64,000 bases of DNA from NCBI RefSeq assembly GCF_014651695.1, contig NZ_BMXJ01000003.1, positions 275,046 to 339,045 of the forward strand, read 5' to 3'. Made by a program: the position numbers and the translations under genes. The notes under the pieces are model-generated. The model did not search any database. It was given only the letters and a program-made list of their open reading frames with translations, and was not told the origin of the DNA. Each line of letters opens with the position of its first letter. Position 1 is the stretch's first letter. Positions 33,835 through 41,777 of the stretch are shown one piece after another. This DNA comes from Nocardiopsis terrae. Its GTDB lineage: Bacteria; Actinomycetota; Actinomycetes; Streptosporangiales; Streptosporangiaceae.

Positions 33835-34756
33835 GGTCGGGGATGACCTTCGGTCCCACCCGGCGCACGTAGTCGCGGAACAGGGCCACCGCCGGGGGCT
33901 CGTAGCCGCCGCCCGACCCCTGCTTGGGCCAGACCACCCCCACCGGCCGCTCCGCGTCCCCGTCGCGGACCGGCAGCTCCACCGTCCCGCCCAGCGGCCC
34001 CCGGGGGCGGGCGGGCAGCACCGACACCCCCAGCCCCGCCGCCACCAGGCCGCGCGCCGTGGCGATGTCGTCGGCCTCGAAGGCCACCCGGGGGGTGAAC
34101 CCCGCCCGGTCGCTGAGCCGGTCGGTCAGGTGACGCACCCCGCGCCCCGGCTTGAGCAGGATGAACTCGTCGCGCACCGAGGCCAGCGACACGGGCCCCC
34201 GCGCGGCGAGGGGGTGGTGTTCGGGCACCACCAGGCGCAGGTGCTGGGTGTGCAGGACCGCCGACACCAATCCCTGCCCCGAGGGCAGCGGTGAGGTCAG
34301 CGCCAGGTCCGCGCCGCCCGCGGACAGGCGCTGGAGGGACTGTGCCCACGCCTCCTGGGTCAGGGTGAACCGCACCCCCGGGTGCTCGGCCCGGAAACCC
34401 CGCAGCAGCACCGGTACCACCTCCACGCCCAGGGTGGGCAGGAACGTCAGCGCCACCCGGCCCTCCTCGGCCCCGGTGAGTTCGGCCACCCCCTGGCGCA
34501 GGTCGTCCAGCGCGCGCTCCACGTGCGGCAACAGCACACGACCGGCCCGGGTCAGCCGGATCCCCCGCCCGGTGCGCTCCACCAGCGCCATCCCCAACTC
34601 CTCCTGCAACCGGGCCAGAGCCCTGCTCAGCGTGGGTTGGGGCATGTCCAGCGACTCCGCCGCGTGGGTGACGTGCTCGGTCCCGGCGACCGCGGAGATC
34701 ATCCGCAAACGGGGGGCCAGGATCCCGACCAACGCGTCCACATCAGAAACATCCAT
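33824..34756 (-). CDS. LysR-family transcriptional regulator
   Basis: About 310 residues are encoded from the ATG at 34756. The N-terminal winged helix-turn-helix includes LRMISAVAGTEHVTHAAESL and MPQPTLSRALARLQEELGMA. The substrate-binding domain begins about residue 95 (GRVALTFLPTLGVEVVPVLL) and contains LGVSVLPARPRG. It diverges from the MFS exporter gene at 34826 across 69 bases that hold an inverted repeat, the standard LysR activator layout, so the exporter is its probable target. Confidence 0.9.
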   Translation of the reverse strand: MDVSDVDALVGILAPRLRMISAVAGTEHVTHAAESLDMPQPTLSRALARLQEELGMALVERTGRGIRLTRAGRVLLPHVERALDDLRQGVAELTGAEEGRVALTFLPTLGVEVVPVLLRGFRAEHPGVRFTLTQEAWAQSLQRLSAGGADLALTSPLPSGQGLVSAVLHTQHLRLVVPEHHPLAARGPVSLASVRDEFILLKPGRGVRHLTDRLSDRAGFTPRVAFEADDIATARGLVAAGLGVSVLPARPRGPLGGTVELPVRDGDAERPVGVVWPKQGSGGGYEPPAVALFRDYVRRVGPKVIPDLTG

Positions 34757-34766
34757 GCGAAACAGT

Positions 34767-34790
34767 ATGCAACAACGTGAAATCATGCAT
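34767..34790. promoter_or_regulatory. Inverted repeat between the LysR and MFS genes
   Basis: ATGCA and TGCAT arms are separated by 14 bases in the AT-rich divergent region, a T-N11-A-like layout suited to the LysR protein. Confidence 0.45.
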
Positions 34791-34825
34791 TGGACGTATG
34801 AAAGGACGCTTTCTAGCGTTGAGGC

Positions 34826-36064
34826 ATGACCGTGACCAGCACATCCACCAGCCGTGACCCGCGCCCCCGTGCAGGCACGGCCGCCTACCGGCGCACGGTC
34901 ACCGCCCTCGTGGCCGCCGCCGTGGCCACCTTCGCGCAACTGTGGTCGGTCCAGCCGATCCTGCCCGCCATCGCCGAGGGGTTCGGTGCCTCCGCCGGAC
35001 AGGCCGCACTCACCGTCTCGCTGGCCACCGGCGGCCTGGCCGGGTGCACCCTGCTCTGGAGCGGGATCGCCGACCGCGTCGGTAGGGCGCGCGTCATCAC
35101 GCTCTCCCTGCTCCTGGCCATCCTCCTGGGCGCCGCGGCGCCCCTGGCCACCGAACTGTGGGTCCTGCTGCTGCTCCGCACCCTGCAGGGCGCGTCCCTG
35201 GGCGGGGTCTCCGCCGCGGCCGTGGCCTACCTGGCCGAGGAGATCCACCCCGCCGACGCGCCCAGGGCCACCGGCCTGTACATCGCCGGAAACCCCCTGG
35301 GCGGCATGGCCGGGCGGCTGCTGGCCGGATTCGCCGCCGACCTCGGCGGCTGGCAGTGGGGGGTGGCCGCCAACACCCTCCTCGGCCTGGTCAGCCTGGC
35401 CGTGTTCGTGCTGGTACTGCCCCGCCGACGCGGAACGGTCTCCCCCGCCCGCAGCAGCGGCGGCCCGGCGGAACCGGGGATGGGGCAGCGTCTGCGCGCC
35501 GCGCTCACCACCCGTGGCCTGCCCGCCCTCTACGCCCAGGCGCTGCTGCTCATGGGTGCCTTCATGGCTGTGTACAACGTGCTGGGGTTCCGGCTGACCG
35601 ACGCGCCCTTCGGCCTGTCCCAGGCGGTCGCCTCGCTGTTGTTCCTGTCCTACACCGCCGGGATGCTGGGATCGGGCATGGCCGGTTCGGCCACCCTGCG
35701 GTGGGGAAGGTACGGGGTTCTCACCACCGCCACCCTGATGCTGTTTCTCGGGCTGGGCGGCCTGTTCACCACCTCGGTGGTCTTCCTGCTGGCCACCCTG
35801 CTCGTGCTGACCTTCGCGTTCTTCTGTGCCCACGCCACCGCTTCCGCGTGGGTGGGTTCCCAGGCAGTGACCGGCCGCGCCCAGGCCACGGCCCTCTACA
35901 CGCTCGCCTACTACCTGGGTGCCAGCCTGTTCGGGTGGCTCGGCGGGGTGGTCTACGACGCGGTGGGCTGGAACGGCACCGTGGCCCTGGCTCTGACGCT
36001 GACCGCCCTGGCCGGACTCATCGCGCTGCGTCTGCGCCGCCTGCCCGCCCCGGACCGTGCCTGA
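34826..36064 (+). CDS. Major facilitator superfamily exporter
   Basis: This encodes 412 residues with twelve hydrophobic segments from the ATG at 34826. The motif-A loop in GIADRVGRARVITLSLLL and ATGLYIAGNPLGGMAGRLLA are typical of the YnfM/Bcr-like drug-efflux group. It would export a small molecule or drug using the proton gradient. Control by the divergent LysR protein is likely. The gene ends 150 bases before the first CRISPR repeat. Confidence 0.9.
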   Translation: MTVTSTSTSRDPRPRAGTAAYRRTVTALVAAAVATFAQLWSVQPILPAIAEGFGASAGQAALTVSLATGGLAGCTLLWSGIADRVGRARVITLSLLLAILLGAAAPLATELWVLLLLRTLQGASLGGVSAAAVAYLAEEIHPADAPRATGLYIAGNPLGGMAGRLLAGFAADLGGWQWGVAANTLLGLVSLAVFVLVLPRRRGTVSPARSSGGPAEPGMGQRLRAALTTRGLPALYAQALLLMGAFMAVYNVLGFRLTDAPFGLSQAVASLLFLSYTAGMLGSGMAGSATLRWGRYGVLTTATLMLFLGLGGLFTTSVVFLLATLLVLTFAFFCAHATASAWVGSQAVTGRAQATALYTLAYYLGASLFGWLGGVVYDAVGWNGTVALALTLTALAGLIALRLRRLPAPDRA

Positions 36065-36214
36065 GTGCTTCGGGGGAGGTCCCGGTGGGTCGGCTCGTAC
36101 CGAGGAAGGAGTTGTAGCCTTCCGGGCCTTCGGATGTTCGTATGCTTGGGAGTACGGGCTGCCCGAGTGAGATCACGCGAAGATAACACTCTGCGTCGTC
36201 GCAGGTCATTAACT
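36065..36214 (+). promoter_or_regulatory. CRISPR leader region
   Basis: About 150 bases between the MFS stop codon and the first repeat are less GC-rich than the surroundings, notably AAGATAACACTCTGCGTCGT and TCATTAACT next to repeat 1. Repeat orientation (hairpin then GGATGGACC) matches type I-E arrays transcribed rightward, so the leader and promoter should lie here. Confidence 0.6.
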
Positions 36215-36913
36215 GTAAGCCCCGCGCACGCGGGGATGGACCGACCAGCGCCATGACGGCCGCAGCTTCGCTGTGGTAAGCCCCGCGCACGCGGGGATGG
36301 ACCGCTGGAGGACTCCGACGGCGACCGCACCACCGCGTAAGCCCCGCGCACGCGGGGATGGACCTCCACTCCTCCCTCTTGATTTGGTGGGTGTAACGTA
36401 AGCCCCGCGCACGCGGGGATGGACCGGTGTCGCGCGCCCCGAGTTCGAGGTCGGTGATGTAAGCCCCGCGCACGCGGGGATGGACCGACGCCGTCGTCGG
36501 TGGCGTGCTCGACCTGCTGGTAAGCCCCGCGCACGCGGGGATGGACCGCTTCTCCCACATCACGGCCTGTGGTCGCGTCCGTAAGCCCCGCGCACGCGGG
36601 GATGGACCGTAGATCGTGTCCTTCATGACGCCCAGGGGAGCGTAAGCCCCGCGCACGCGGGGATGGACCGCCTTCCGGCCCCCCGAAGAAACCGCAGGCT
36701 CCGTAAGCCCCGCGCACGCGGGGATGGACCTGGGATTCGGCCAGGGCGGCCCTGGCCAGGTCAGTAAGCCCCGCGCACGCGGGGATGGACCGGAACTGGC
36801 CAGGATCACCCGCGAGGACCAGGCGTAAGCCCCGCGCACGCGGGGATGGACCGACGAAGCGGTCGCATCGGGCGGTGCCGATTCCGTAAGCCCCGCGCAC
36901 GCGGGGATGGACC
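36215..36913 (+). CRISPR. Type I-E CRISPR array, 12 repeats and 11 spacers, no cas genes in window
   Basis: Twelve identical 28-bp repeats begin GTAAGCCCCGCGCACGCGGG and end GATGGACC. They start at 36215, 36276, 36337, 36398, 36459, 36520, 36581, 36642, 36703, 36764, 36825 and 36886, with an exact 61-base period and eleven 33-base spacers. The inner CCCCGCG-CA-CGCGGGG forms the Cas6e-type hairpin. The base after the repeat is G in every spacer except numbers 3 and 9 (T), so the repeat may be counted as 29 bases, with the last base set by the PAM as in E. coli I-E. The last repeat is as perfect as the first. No spacer obviously matches elsewhere in the window. Confidence 0.98.
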
Positions 36914-36987
36914 GGTCAACCCCCTGAAAATCTGACCTGCTTCTTCACCTCCACCACCTTCCCCGCTCTGCTCGTTACCGTGGTCGT

Positions 36988-37290
36988 ATGCCTACCGAGC
37001 TGCGCAACGCCCCCACCCCCACCGAGGTCATCGCCGCGTGGATCCCACATGACGCCCGCTGGAACGCACAGGCCCGTCAGGCAGCTCGGGCCGGGGTCGA
37101 AGCGCTGCGCCGGTACGTGACCGGGCTGATCACCCACCACCGCGACGGCGGTCTTCTGGTGGACGACGACTTCGACCTGCGCAGCATCGCTGCCGTCGTC
37201 GAGGACCTGGAGGAAGGCGGGCTCTTCCGGGTGAGGTGGGACCAGGCGCAGGACGCCCTGCTCGTTCCGGACAGGGCCGGGGTCCGGTAA
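36988..37290 (+). CDS. Small hypothetical protein next to the CRISPR array
   Basis: The 100-residue soluble protein starts MPTELRNAPTPTEVIAAWIP. It is largely helical, and ARQAARAGVEALRRYVTGLI is followed by an acidic segment (DDDFDLRSIAAVVEDLEEGG). A TTACCGT box about seven bases before the ATG suggests a leaderless transcript. I recognise no family, and it does not resemble a Cas or anti-CRISPR protein known to me. Confidence 0.55.
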   Translation: MPTELRNAPTPTEVIAAWIPHDARWNAQARQAARAGVEALRRYVTGLITHHRDGGLLVDDDFDLRSIAAVVEDLEEGGLFRVRWDQAQDALLVPDRAGVR

Positions 37291-37451
37291 CTGGAAGCGA
37301 CCACCCCGGAGACGACCCCGCAGACGTTCTCGGTTCCGGCTGAGGCCGTCGCGTGTGAGTGAGCCCCGGACGCGCTTGCTTCTGCCGAACCGGACAGGGC
37401 AGCGGCGGCTGCCCTGATCTGCACCGCCCCGAAGCTCGGAAGAAAGGTGAG

Positions 37452-37796
37452 GTGAGGGCTCTGGCCAAACGGAAATTCGCAAACCACATGTTCGTTCTGT
37501 GGGCGGCTCCGTGGATTCTGGTGACGCTCGCCTGGTTCGTCCTTCTCGGGTTCGAGTGGTACATCAGCGGCCCGTCGTCCTGTCCGCTGGAGGACGGAAC
37601 ATCCCTGTACGGCACGAGCGCCTGGTCCTGGTTCCCTCCGGGGCAGGTGTGCGTCTGGGAGGTGACGGTGGGTGGAGAGCCCTACACCGTGACCGAGCGG
37701 CCCCCTGTGGCGCGGCTGGGAATCCTGGCCGTCCTTCTGCTCTGGGGTGTCTCCGTGCTGACTCTGGTGCTGCGGCGCAGGTCGGGCGCGGAGTGA
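37452..37796 (+). CDS. Small two-helix membrane protein
   Basis: About 114 residues are encoded from the GTG at 37452 after AGAAAGGTGAG. Two hydrophobic helices (ILVTLAWFVLLGFEWYI and ILAVLLLWGVSVLTLVL) bracket an outer loop of about 45 residues containing two cysteines (SSCPLEDG, GQVCVWEV) that could form a disulfide. No family recognised. A hairpin follows at 37813-37837. Confidence 0.55.
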   Translation: MRALAKRKFANHMFVLWAAPWILVTLAWFVLLGFEWYISGPSSCPLEDGTSLYGTSAWSWFPPGQVCVWEVTVGGEPYTVTERPPVARLGILAVLLLWGVSVLTLVLRRRSGAE

Positions 37797-37812
37797 GGAC
37801 AGGCATCAGCCC

Positions 37813-37837
37813 GCTGGCCTCCAGGGTGTTGGCCAGC
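37813..37837 (+). terminator. Hairpin after the small membrane protein gene
   Basis: A 7-bp stem, GCTGGCC with GGCCAGC, and an 11-base loop start 17 bases past the stop codon. Confidence 0.5.
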
Positions 37838-37907
37838 CCTCTCTGAACCCTGTCCGGGCCCGGCGCAGAGAGGGAAGGGGAAGGGAGGGGAGCCCTCGTG
37901 CGGAATT

Positions 37908-37923
37908 AGTTTAAGATTCAACT
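37908..37923 (+). promoter_or_regulatory. MarR-type operator upstream of the dioxygenase/hydrolase pair
   Basis: AGTTTAAGATTCAACT is an imperfect palindrome fitting AGTTNAANNTTNAACT, a form common for MarR regulators. It lies 42 bases before the dioxygenase ATG. In Bacillus the related mhqED operon is repressed by the MarR protein MhqR; no such regulator gene is in this window. Confidence 0.5.
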
Positions 37924-37965
37924 TGTTGGAGCGGGTGACCGGAAGCCACAGGAAGGGTGAAGGAC

Positions 37966-38916
37966 ATGGACGTGCGCCCCTCGGGGATCCACCACGTGAC
38001 CGCGATCGCGAGCGACCCCCAGGCCAACGCCGACTTCTACCTGAACGCGCTGGGCATGCGCATGGTCAAGCGGACCGTCAACTTCGACGCTCCGGAGACC
38101 TACCACTTCTACTACGGCGACCGCGCGGGCAACCCCGGCACGATCATGACCTTCTTCCCCTGGCCCGACGCGCCCAAGGGCAGGCTCGGCGCCGGTCAGG
38201 CCACCACCACGACCTTCTCCGTCCCCGAGGGCTCCCTCGGCTGGTGGGCCGACCACCTCTCCGCCCTGAACGTGCCGATCACCCGGCCGAGCGAACGCGG
38301 CGAGGAGGACGTGCTCAGCCTGCGCGACCCCGACGGCCTGGTCATCGAACTGGCCGCCAGCGCCGACTTCCACGACACCGACCCCTGGGACGGGGGAGTG
38401 GTCCCCACAGAGCACGCCATCCGCGGCATCCGCGCCGTCACCCTCACCGAGCAGGACGCCGAGGGCACCGCCCGGATGCTCGGCGACCAGCTGGGGTTCC
38501 GCCTGCACAGCGAGGACGGCAACCGGATGCGTTTCCGCACCAACGACACCGGCGACGGGGTGGGCACCATCGTCGACGTCCTGGCCGACCCCGGGGCCGA
38601 GCGCGGCCTGGTCGCTGCCGGAACCGTCCACCACGTCGCCTACCGCGCCCCCGACACCCCCGTCCAGGACTCCTGGCGCCGGCGTCTGGAGCAGGACGGT
38701 GTGGGCGTCACCGAGATCCGCGACCGCACCTACTTCACCTCCATCTACTTCCGCGAGCCCGGCGGCGTACTGCTGGAGATCGCCACCGACGGCCCCGGTT
38801 TCGACTACGACGAACCGCTGCTGGAGCTGGGCCGCTCGTTGAAGCTCCCGCCGTGGCTGCAGCCCGACCAGGAGCAGATCGCCGCGAACCTGCCCCGCGT
38901 GGAGGTGCGCCAGTGA
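37966..38916 (+). CDS. VOC-family ring-cleaving dioxygenase, MhqE/MhqO-like
   Basis: About 316 residues are encoded from the ATG at 37966 (GGAAGGG eight bases before). Two VOC (glyoxalase/extradiol) units are present. The first begins GIHHVTAIASDPQANADFYL, with metal ligand His in the HHVT strand; the second has GTVHHVAYRAPDTPVQDSW and a C-terminal Glu in GGVLLEIATDGPGF. The family cleaves hydroquinone-like rings with Fe(II). B. subtilis MhqE and MhqO protect from methylhydroquinone and other electrophiles. GTGA overlap with the next gene, an MhqD-like hydrolase, reproduces the mhqED pairing. Confidence 0.88.
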   Translation: MDVRPSGIHHVTAIASDPQANADFYLNALGMRMVKRTVNFDAPETYHFYYGDRAGNPGTIMTFFPWPDAPKGRLGAGQATTTTFSVPEGSLGWWADHLSALNVPITRPSERGEEDVLSLRDPDGLVIELAASADFHDTDPWDGGVVPTEHAIRGIRAVTLTEQDAEGTARMLGDQLGFRLHSEDGNRMRFRTNDTGDGVGTIVDVLADPGAERGLVAAGTVHHVAYRAPDTPVQDSWRRRLEQDGVGVTEIRDRTYFTSIYFREPGGVLLEIATDGPGFDYDEPLLELGRSLKLPPWLQPDQEQIAANLPRVEVRQ

Positions 38917-39545
38917 CCGTCCTGGAGGAGTTCACGCACGTCTTCGAACCGGCGACCCGCCCGGGCGCCCCGACCCTGCTGCTGCTCCACGGCACCGGCG
39001 CCGACGAACACGACCTGCTGCCGCTGGGCCGGGCCCTGGCATCCGGGGCCGCCCTGCTGTCCCCGCGCGGCAGGGTCGACGAGAACGGCATGAACCGCTG
39101 GTTCCGCCGCCTGCGGGAAGGCGTCTTCGACGTCGAGGACCTCATCGAGCGCACCGCCGAACTGGCCGGGTTCGTCAGAGCCGCCACCGCTGCTTACGAC
39201 CTGGACCCCGAGCGAATCGTGGTCAGCGGGTTCTCCAACGGCGCCAACACCGGCGCGGGCCTGCTGCTGCTCCACCCGGGGCTGGTCGCGGGCGCGGCGC
39301 TCTTCGCGGGCGGTGCCCCGCTCCAGGGGCGCGAACCCGGCCCGGTCGAGCTCTCGGGCACCCGGGTGTTCCTGGGCAACGGTGTCGCCGACCCGATCAC
39401 CACCATCGACCAGGCCCGTCTGCTCGCCGACCAGTTGGGGGAGCGGGGAGCGGAGGTCGAGGCCCACGAGCACCCCGGGGGACACCAGCTGCCCCCGGAC
39501 GTGCTGGGCCGGGCCAGGGACTGGTTCGACCGCGCCGGGTTCTGA
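38913..39545 (+). CDS. Carboxylesterase/phospholipase-type hydrolase, MhqD-like
   Basis: The 210-residue alpha/beta hydrolase starts at GTG 38913 inside the dioxygenase stop codon. LLLLHGTGADEHDLLPLGRA is the oxyanion-hole block and VVSGFSNGANTGAGLLL the nucleophile elbow (Ser about 108). Asp in GNGVADPITTIDQ and His in EHPGGHQLPPDV complete the triad. Homologues (MhqD, YdfO-adjacent hydrolases) are induced by quinones and are thought to hydrolyse ring-cleavage products. The coupling to the dioxygenase supports that role. Confidence 0.85.
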   Translation: MTVLEEFTHVFEPATRPGAPTLLLLHGTGADEHDLLPLGRALASGAALLSPRGRVDENGMNRWFRRLREGVFDVEDLIERTAELAGFVRAATAAYDLDPERIVVSGFSNGANTGAGLLLLHPGLVAGAALFAGGAPLQGREPGPVELSGTRVFLGNGVADPITTIDQARLLADQLGERGAEVEAHEHPGGHQLPPDVLGRARDWFDRAGF

Positions 39546-39641
39546 GCGCGGCCCCGATCCGGGGCTCCGCAGAGGAGCACCCACCAGCGGCGGTGGCGCC
39601 CCGTGCACCCGGGCGTCACCGCTTCTCTCACCGCAATAACG

Positions 39642-39658
39642 AATCTACGTCGTAAAGG
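39642..39658 (+). repeat. 17-bp interspersed intergenic repeat, copy 2
   Basis: AATCTACGTCGTAAAGG, preceded by AATAACG, lies in the 284-base gap between the MhqD-like gene and the TSUP gene (both +), about 170 bases before the TSUP start. It is identical to the copies at 11777 and 52867. No other element is evident in 39546-39829 apart from a short GCCCC/GGGGC hairpin after the hydrolase stop codon. Confidence 0.85.
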
Positions 39659-39829
39659 CGAGGGATTTCAGCAGCAGAAGAACATCAGGGGTCACCGCCC
39701 GCATGTAAGGGGACTAATGCCCCGGTCCCCTGACAAAGCGGTCCATGCCGCTGGCTAGATTGGCTCGCGCACCGATCCCCGCCACGGAAGAGAACCGATG
39801 ATCCCCTCCCGCAGTGAGCAGTCCCGGTG

Positions 39830-40597
39830 ATGGACCCCGAGATCCTCGGCCTGCTGTTGCTGGCCGCCGTCGCCGCGGGCTGGATCGACGCCGTCGTCGG
39901 GGGAGGGGGCCTACTGCTGCTCCCCGCCCTGATGGTCGCCGCACCCCACCTGCCCCTGGCCACCCTGCTGGGCACCAACAAGCTCGGCGCGGTCTTCGGC
40001 ACCACCTCCGCCGCCATCGCCTACGCCCGCAAGGTCACGATCGACCGCCGCGTCGTGATCCCCACCGCGGGACTCGCCCTGCTCGGCTCGGGGCTGGGCG
40101 CGGGCCTGGCCGTCGCCCTGACCGCCGACGTGCTCAAACCGATCATCATGGTGGTCCTGGCCGGAGTGGCCCTGCTGGTGGTCTTCCGGCCCGCCATGGG
40201 CACCTCCCCGAATCCGGCCCTGCGCACCCGCAACCGGATCCTGGCCGCCGTGGCGCTGGCCGGACTCGGGGTGAGCTTCTACGACGGCATCATCGGCCCC
40301 GGCACCGGAGTCTTCCTCATCATCGCCTTCACCGCCGTGCTCGGCATGGACTTCCTGCACGCCTCGGCCTCGGCCAAGATCGTCAACGTGTGCACCAACA
40401 TCGGCGCCCTGGTGGTCTTCGCCCTGGGCGGCCACGTGGACTGGCTGCTCGGTCTGGGCCTGGCGCTGTGCACCATCCTGGGCGCCCAGGTCGGCGCCCG
40501 GATGGCCCTGCAGCGGGGATCGGGGTTCGTGCGCGCGGTGCTACTGGTGGTCGTGCTGGCCCTGCTCGTCCGGATGGGCTGGGACGTCTTCGCCTGA
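39830..40597 (+). CDS. TSUP-family (TauE/SafE) anion exporter
   Basis: This encodes 255 residues from the ATG at 39830 (a GTG at 39827 is also possible) with seven to eight membrane helices. AGWIDAVVGGGGLLLLPALM and LLGTNKLGAVFGTTSAAIAY are the two hallmark TSUP blocks; the second-half repeat is GVSFYDGIIGPGTGVFL followed by ASASAKIVNVCTNIGAL. The family moves sulfite, sulfonates or other organic anions. It stands alone, with only three bases to the convergent siderophore-binding-protein gene. Confidence 0.88.
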   Translation: MDPEILGLLLLAAVAAGWIDAVVGGGGLLLLPALMVAAPHLPLATLLGTNKLGAVFGTTSAAIAYARKVTIDRRVVIPTAGLALLGSGLGAGLAVALTADVLKPIIMVVLAGVALLVVFRPAMGTSPNPALRTRNRILAAVALAGLGVSFYDGIIGPGTGVFLIIAFTAVLGMDFLHASASAKIVNVCTNIGALVVFALGGHVDWLLGLGLALCTILGAQVGARMALQRGSGFVRAVLLVVVLALLVRMGWDVFA

Positions 40598-40600
40598 GCC

Positions 40601-41611
40601 CTACACCGCCGGGTCCGTCTCACCGGTCAGCGCCGCAGTGACGTCCTCGATGATCCGGTGCGCACCGTGGTGGTTGGCCGAGCCCCAGAAGTCGTAGTCC
40701 ACCCGGTAGATCTGCTCGTCCCCGACCGCGTCCAGGTTGGCCCACAGCCCGTCGGAGAAGGTCTCGGGGGCGTCCGGGTAGCCCGAACCGGCCAGGGCGA
40801 AGACCACGTCGCCGTCGGCCTGGTCCAGGTTCTCGTAGCTGCGCGGGACGAAGTCGGTGTCCCCCTCACCCTCCAGCTGGGTGTCGGGGCGGGCGAAGCC
40901 CAGGTCGCCGATGACCTGGCCGGGGAAGGACTCGGGGGTCTCCAGGCGGATCTCGGTGCCGCTCTGCAACCGCACCAGGGACAGCTCGGTCCCGGCGGGG
41001 TCCACACCGGCCGCCTCCAGCTCCCCGCGGGCCCCTTCGACCGCCTCCTCGTAGGCGGACACGGCCTGCTCGGCCTCGGTCTCGGCGCCCAGGACCCCGG
41101 CGACCTCCTCCAGGTGGCCGCGCCAGGAGCCGGTGCCCTCCCACTCCAGCAGGACGGTGGGCGCGATCGCCTCCAGTTCGTCGGCCATCTCGGCCTGGGC
41201 GCCCATCGGGGTGCTCACCCCGATGATCAGGTCGGGTTCGGCGGTGGCCAGCTCCTCGATGTTGACGTCGTCCTCGGCGGGGGAGTTGGTGACCAGGGTC
41301 AGGTCGGCGCCGTCCACGTCCTCGGGCAGGAAGGGCGCCAGCCCGTACCCGTCCGCGCCGGGGGTGCCCATGGTGCCCACCACGCCGTGGCCCAGCTGGG
41401 TGACGGCGGCCAGGGTGGGGCGCCACAGTACGGCGATCCGTTCGGGGGAGGCGGGCACCTCCACCGTTCCGTTGGCCGCCTCCACCGTGCGGGTCTCGGC
41501 GGTACCGTCGGGGGCGGAGCCGCCGCCACCGGTACCGCAACCGGTCAGGGCAAGCGCCCCGGCCAGGGCGAACACGCTCAGCGAGCGCAGGAGAGGTGTG
41601 CTGTGCGACAT
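40601..41611 (-). CDS. Ferric-siderophore ABC transporter substrate-binding lipoprotein (FepB/FecB type)
   Basis: The 336-residue protein has a lipoprotein signal ending LTGC (Cys25). It has the class III helical-backbone binding fold: EVPASPERIAVLWRPTLAAV, TAEPDLIIGVSTPMG, and the C-terminal NLDAVGDEQIYRVDYDFWGS. It binds an Fe(III)-siderophore outside the cell and delivers it to the FecCD-type permeases encoded divergently at 41778 and 42809. An iron box lies 30 bases upstream. Splitting the binding protein from permeases and ATPase around one iron box allows shared control. Confidence 0.9.
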   Translation of the reverse strand: MSHSTPLLRSLSVFALAGALALTGCGTGGGGSAPDGTAETRTVEAANGTVEVPASPERIAVLWRPTLAAVTQLGHGVVGTMGTPGADGYGLAPFLPEDVDGADLTLVTNSPAEDDVNIEELATAEPDLIIGVSTPMGAQAEMADELEAIAPTVLLEWEGTGSWRGHLEEVAGVLGAETEAEQAVSAYEEAVEGARGELEAAGVDPAGTELSLVRLQSGTEIRLETPESFPGQVIGDLGFARPDTQLEGEGDTDFVPRSYENLDQADGDVVFALAGSGYPDAPETFSDGLWANLDAVGDEQIYRVDYDFWGSANHHGAHRIIEDVTAALTGETDPAV

Positions 41612-41640
41612 CTACGGGGACCCTTCCGTGCGAGCATGAT

Positions 41641-41659
41641 GTAGGTAAGGCTAACCTGT
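41641..41659. promoter_or_regulatory. IdeR/DmdR-type iron box in the siderophore importer divergent region
   Basis: GTAGGTAAGGCTAACCTGT matches TTAGGTTAGGCTAACCTAA at 15 of 19 positions by eye. It lies between the divergent binding-protein gene and permease operon and should repress both when iron is plentiful. Confidence 0.8.
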
Positions 41660-41777
41660 CCGGGTGGGATTGGGTCGATCCCGGCCGATGACATACGATG
41701 CTTCGTCGGTTCAGGTGCAGGTCAGCCTCACCCACCACCCGCACCATTCACCACCCAGCAAGACGAACGGGGAAGCC

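Noticed and set aside
36018..36900. Long minus-strand reading frames through the CRISPR array, rich in repeated PSPRARGL/SIPACAGLT-like peptides
   Set aside because: They are translations of the 28-bp repeats with a 61-base period. Such frames are commonly misannotated as proteins.
37908..37923. Riboswitch upstream of the dioxygenase gene
   Set aside because: The interval is too short for a structured aptamer and is better explained by a MarR-type palindrome.
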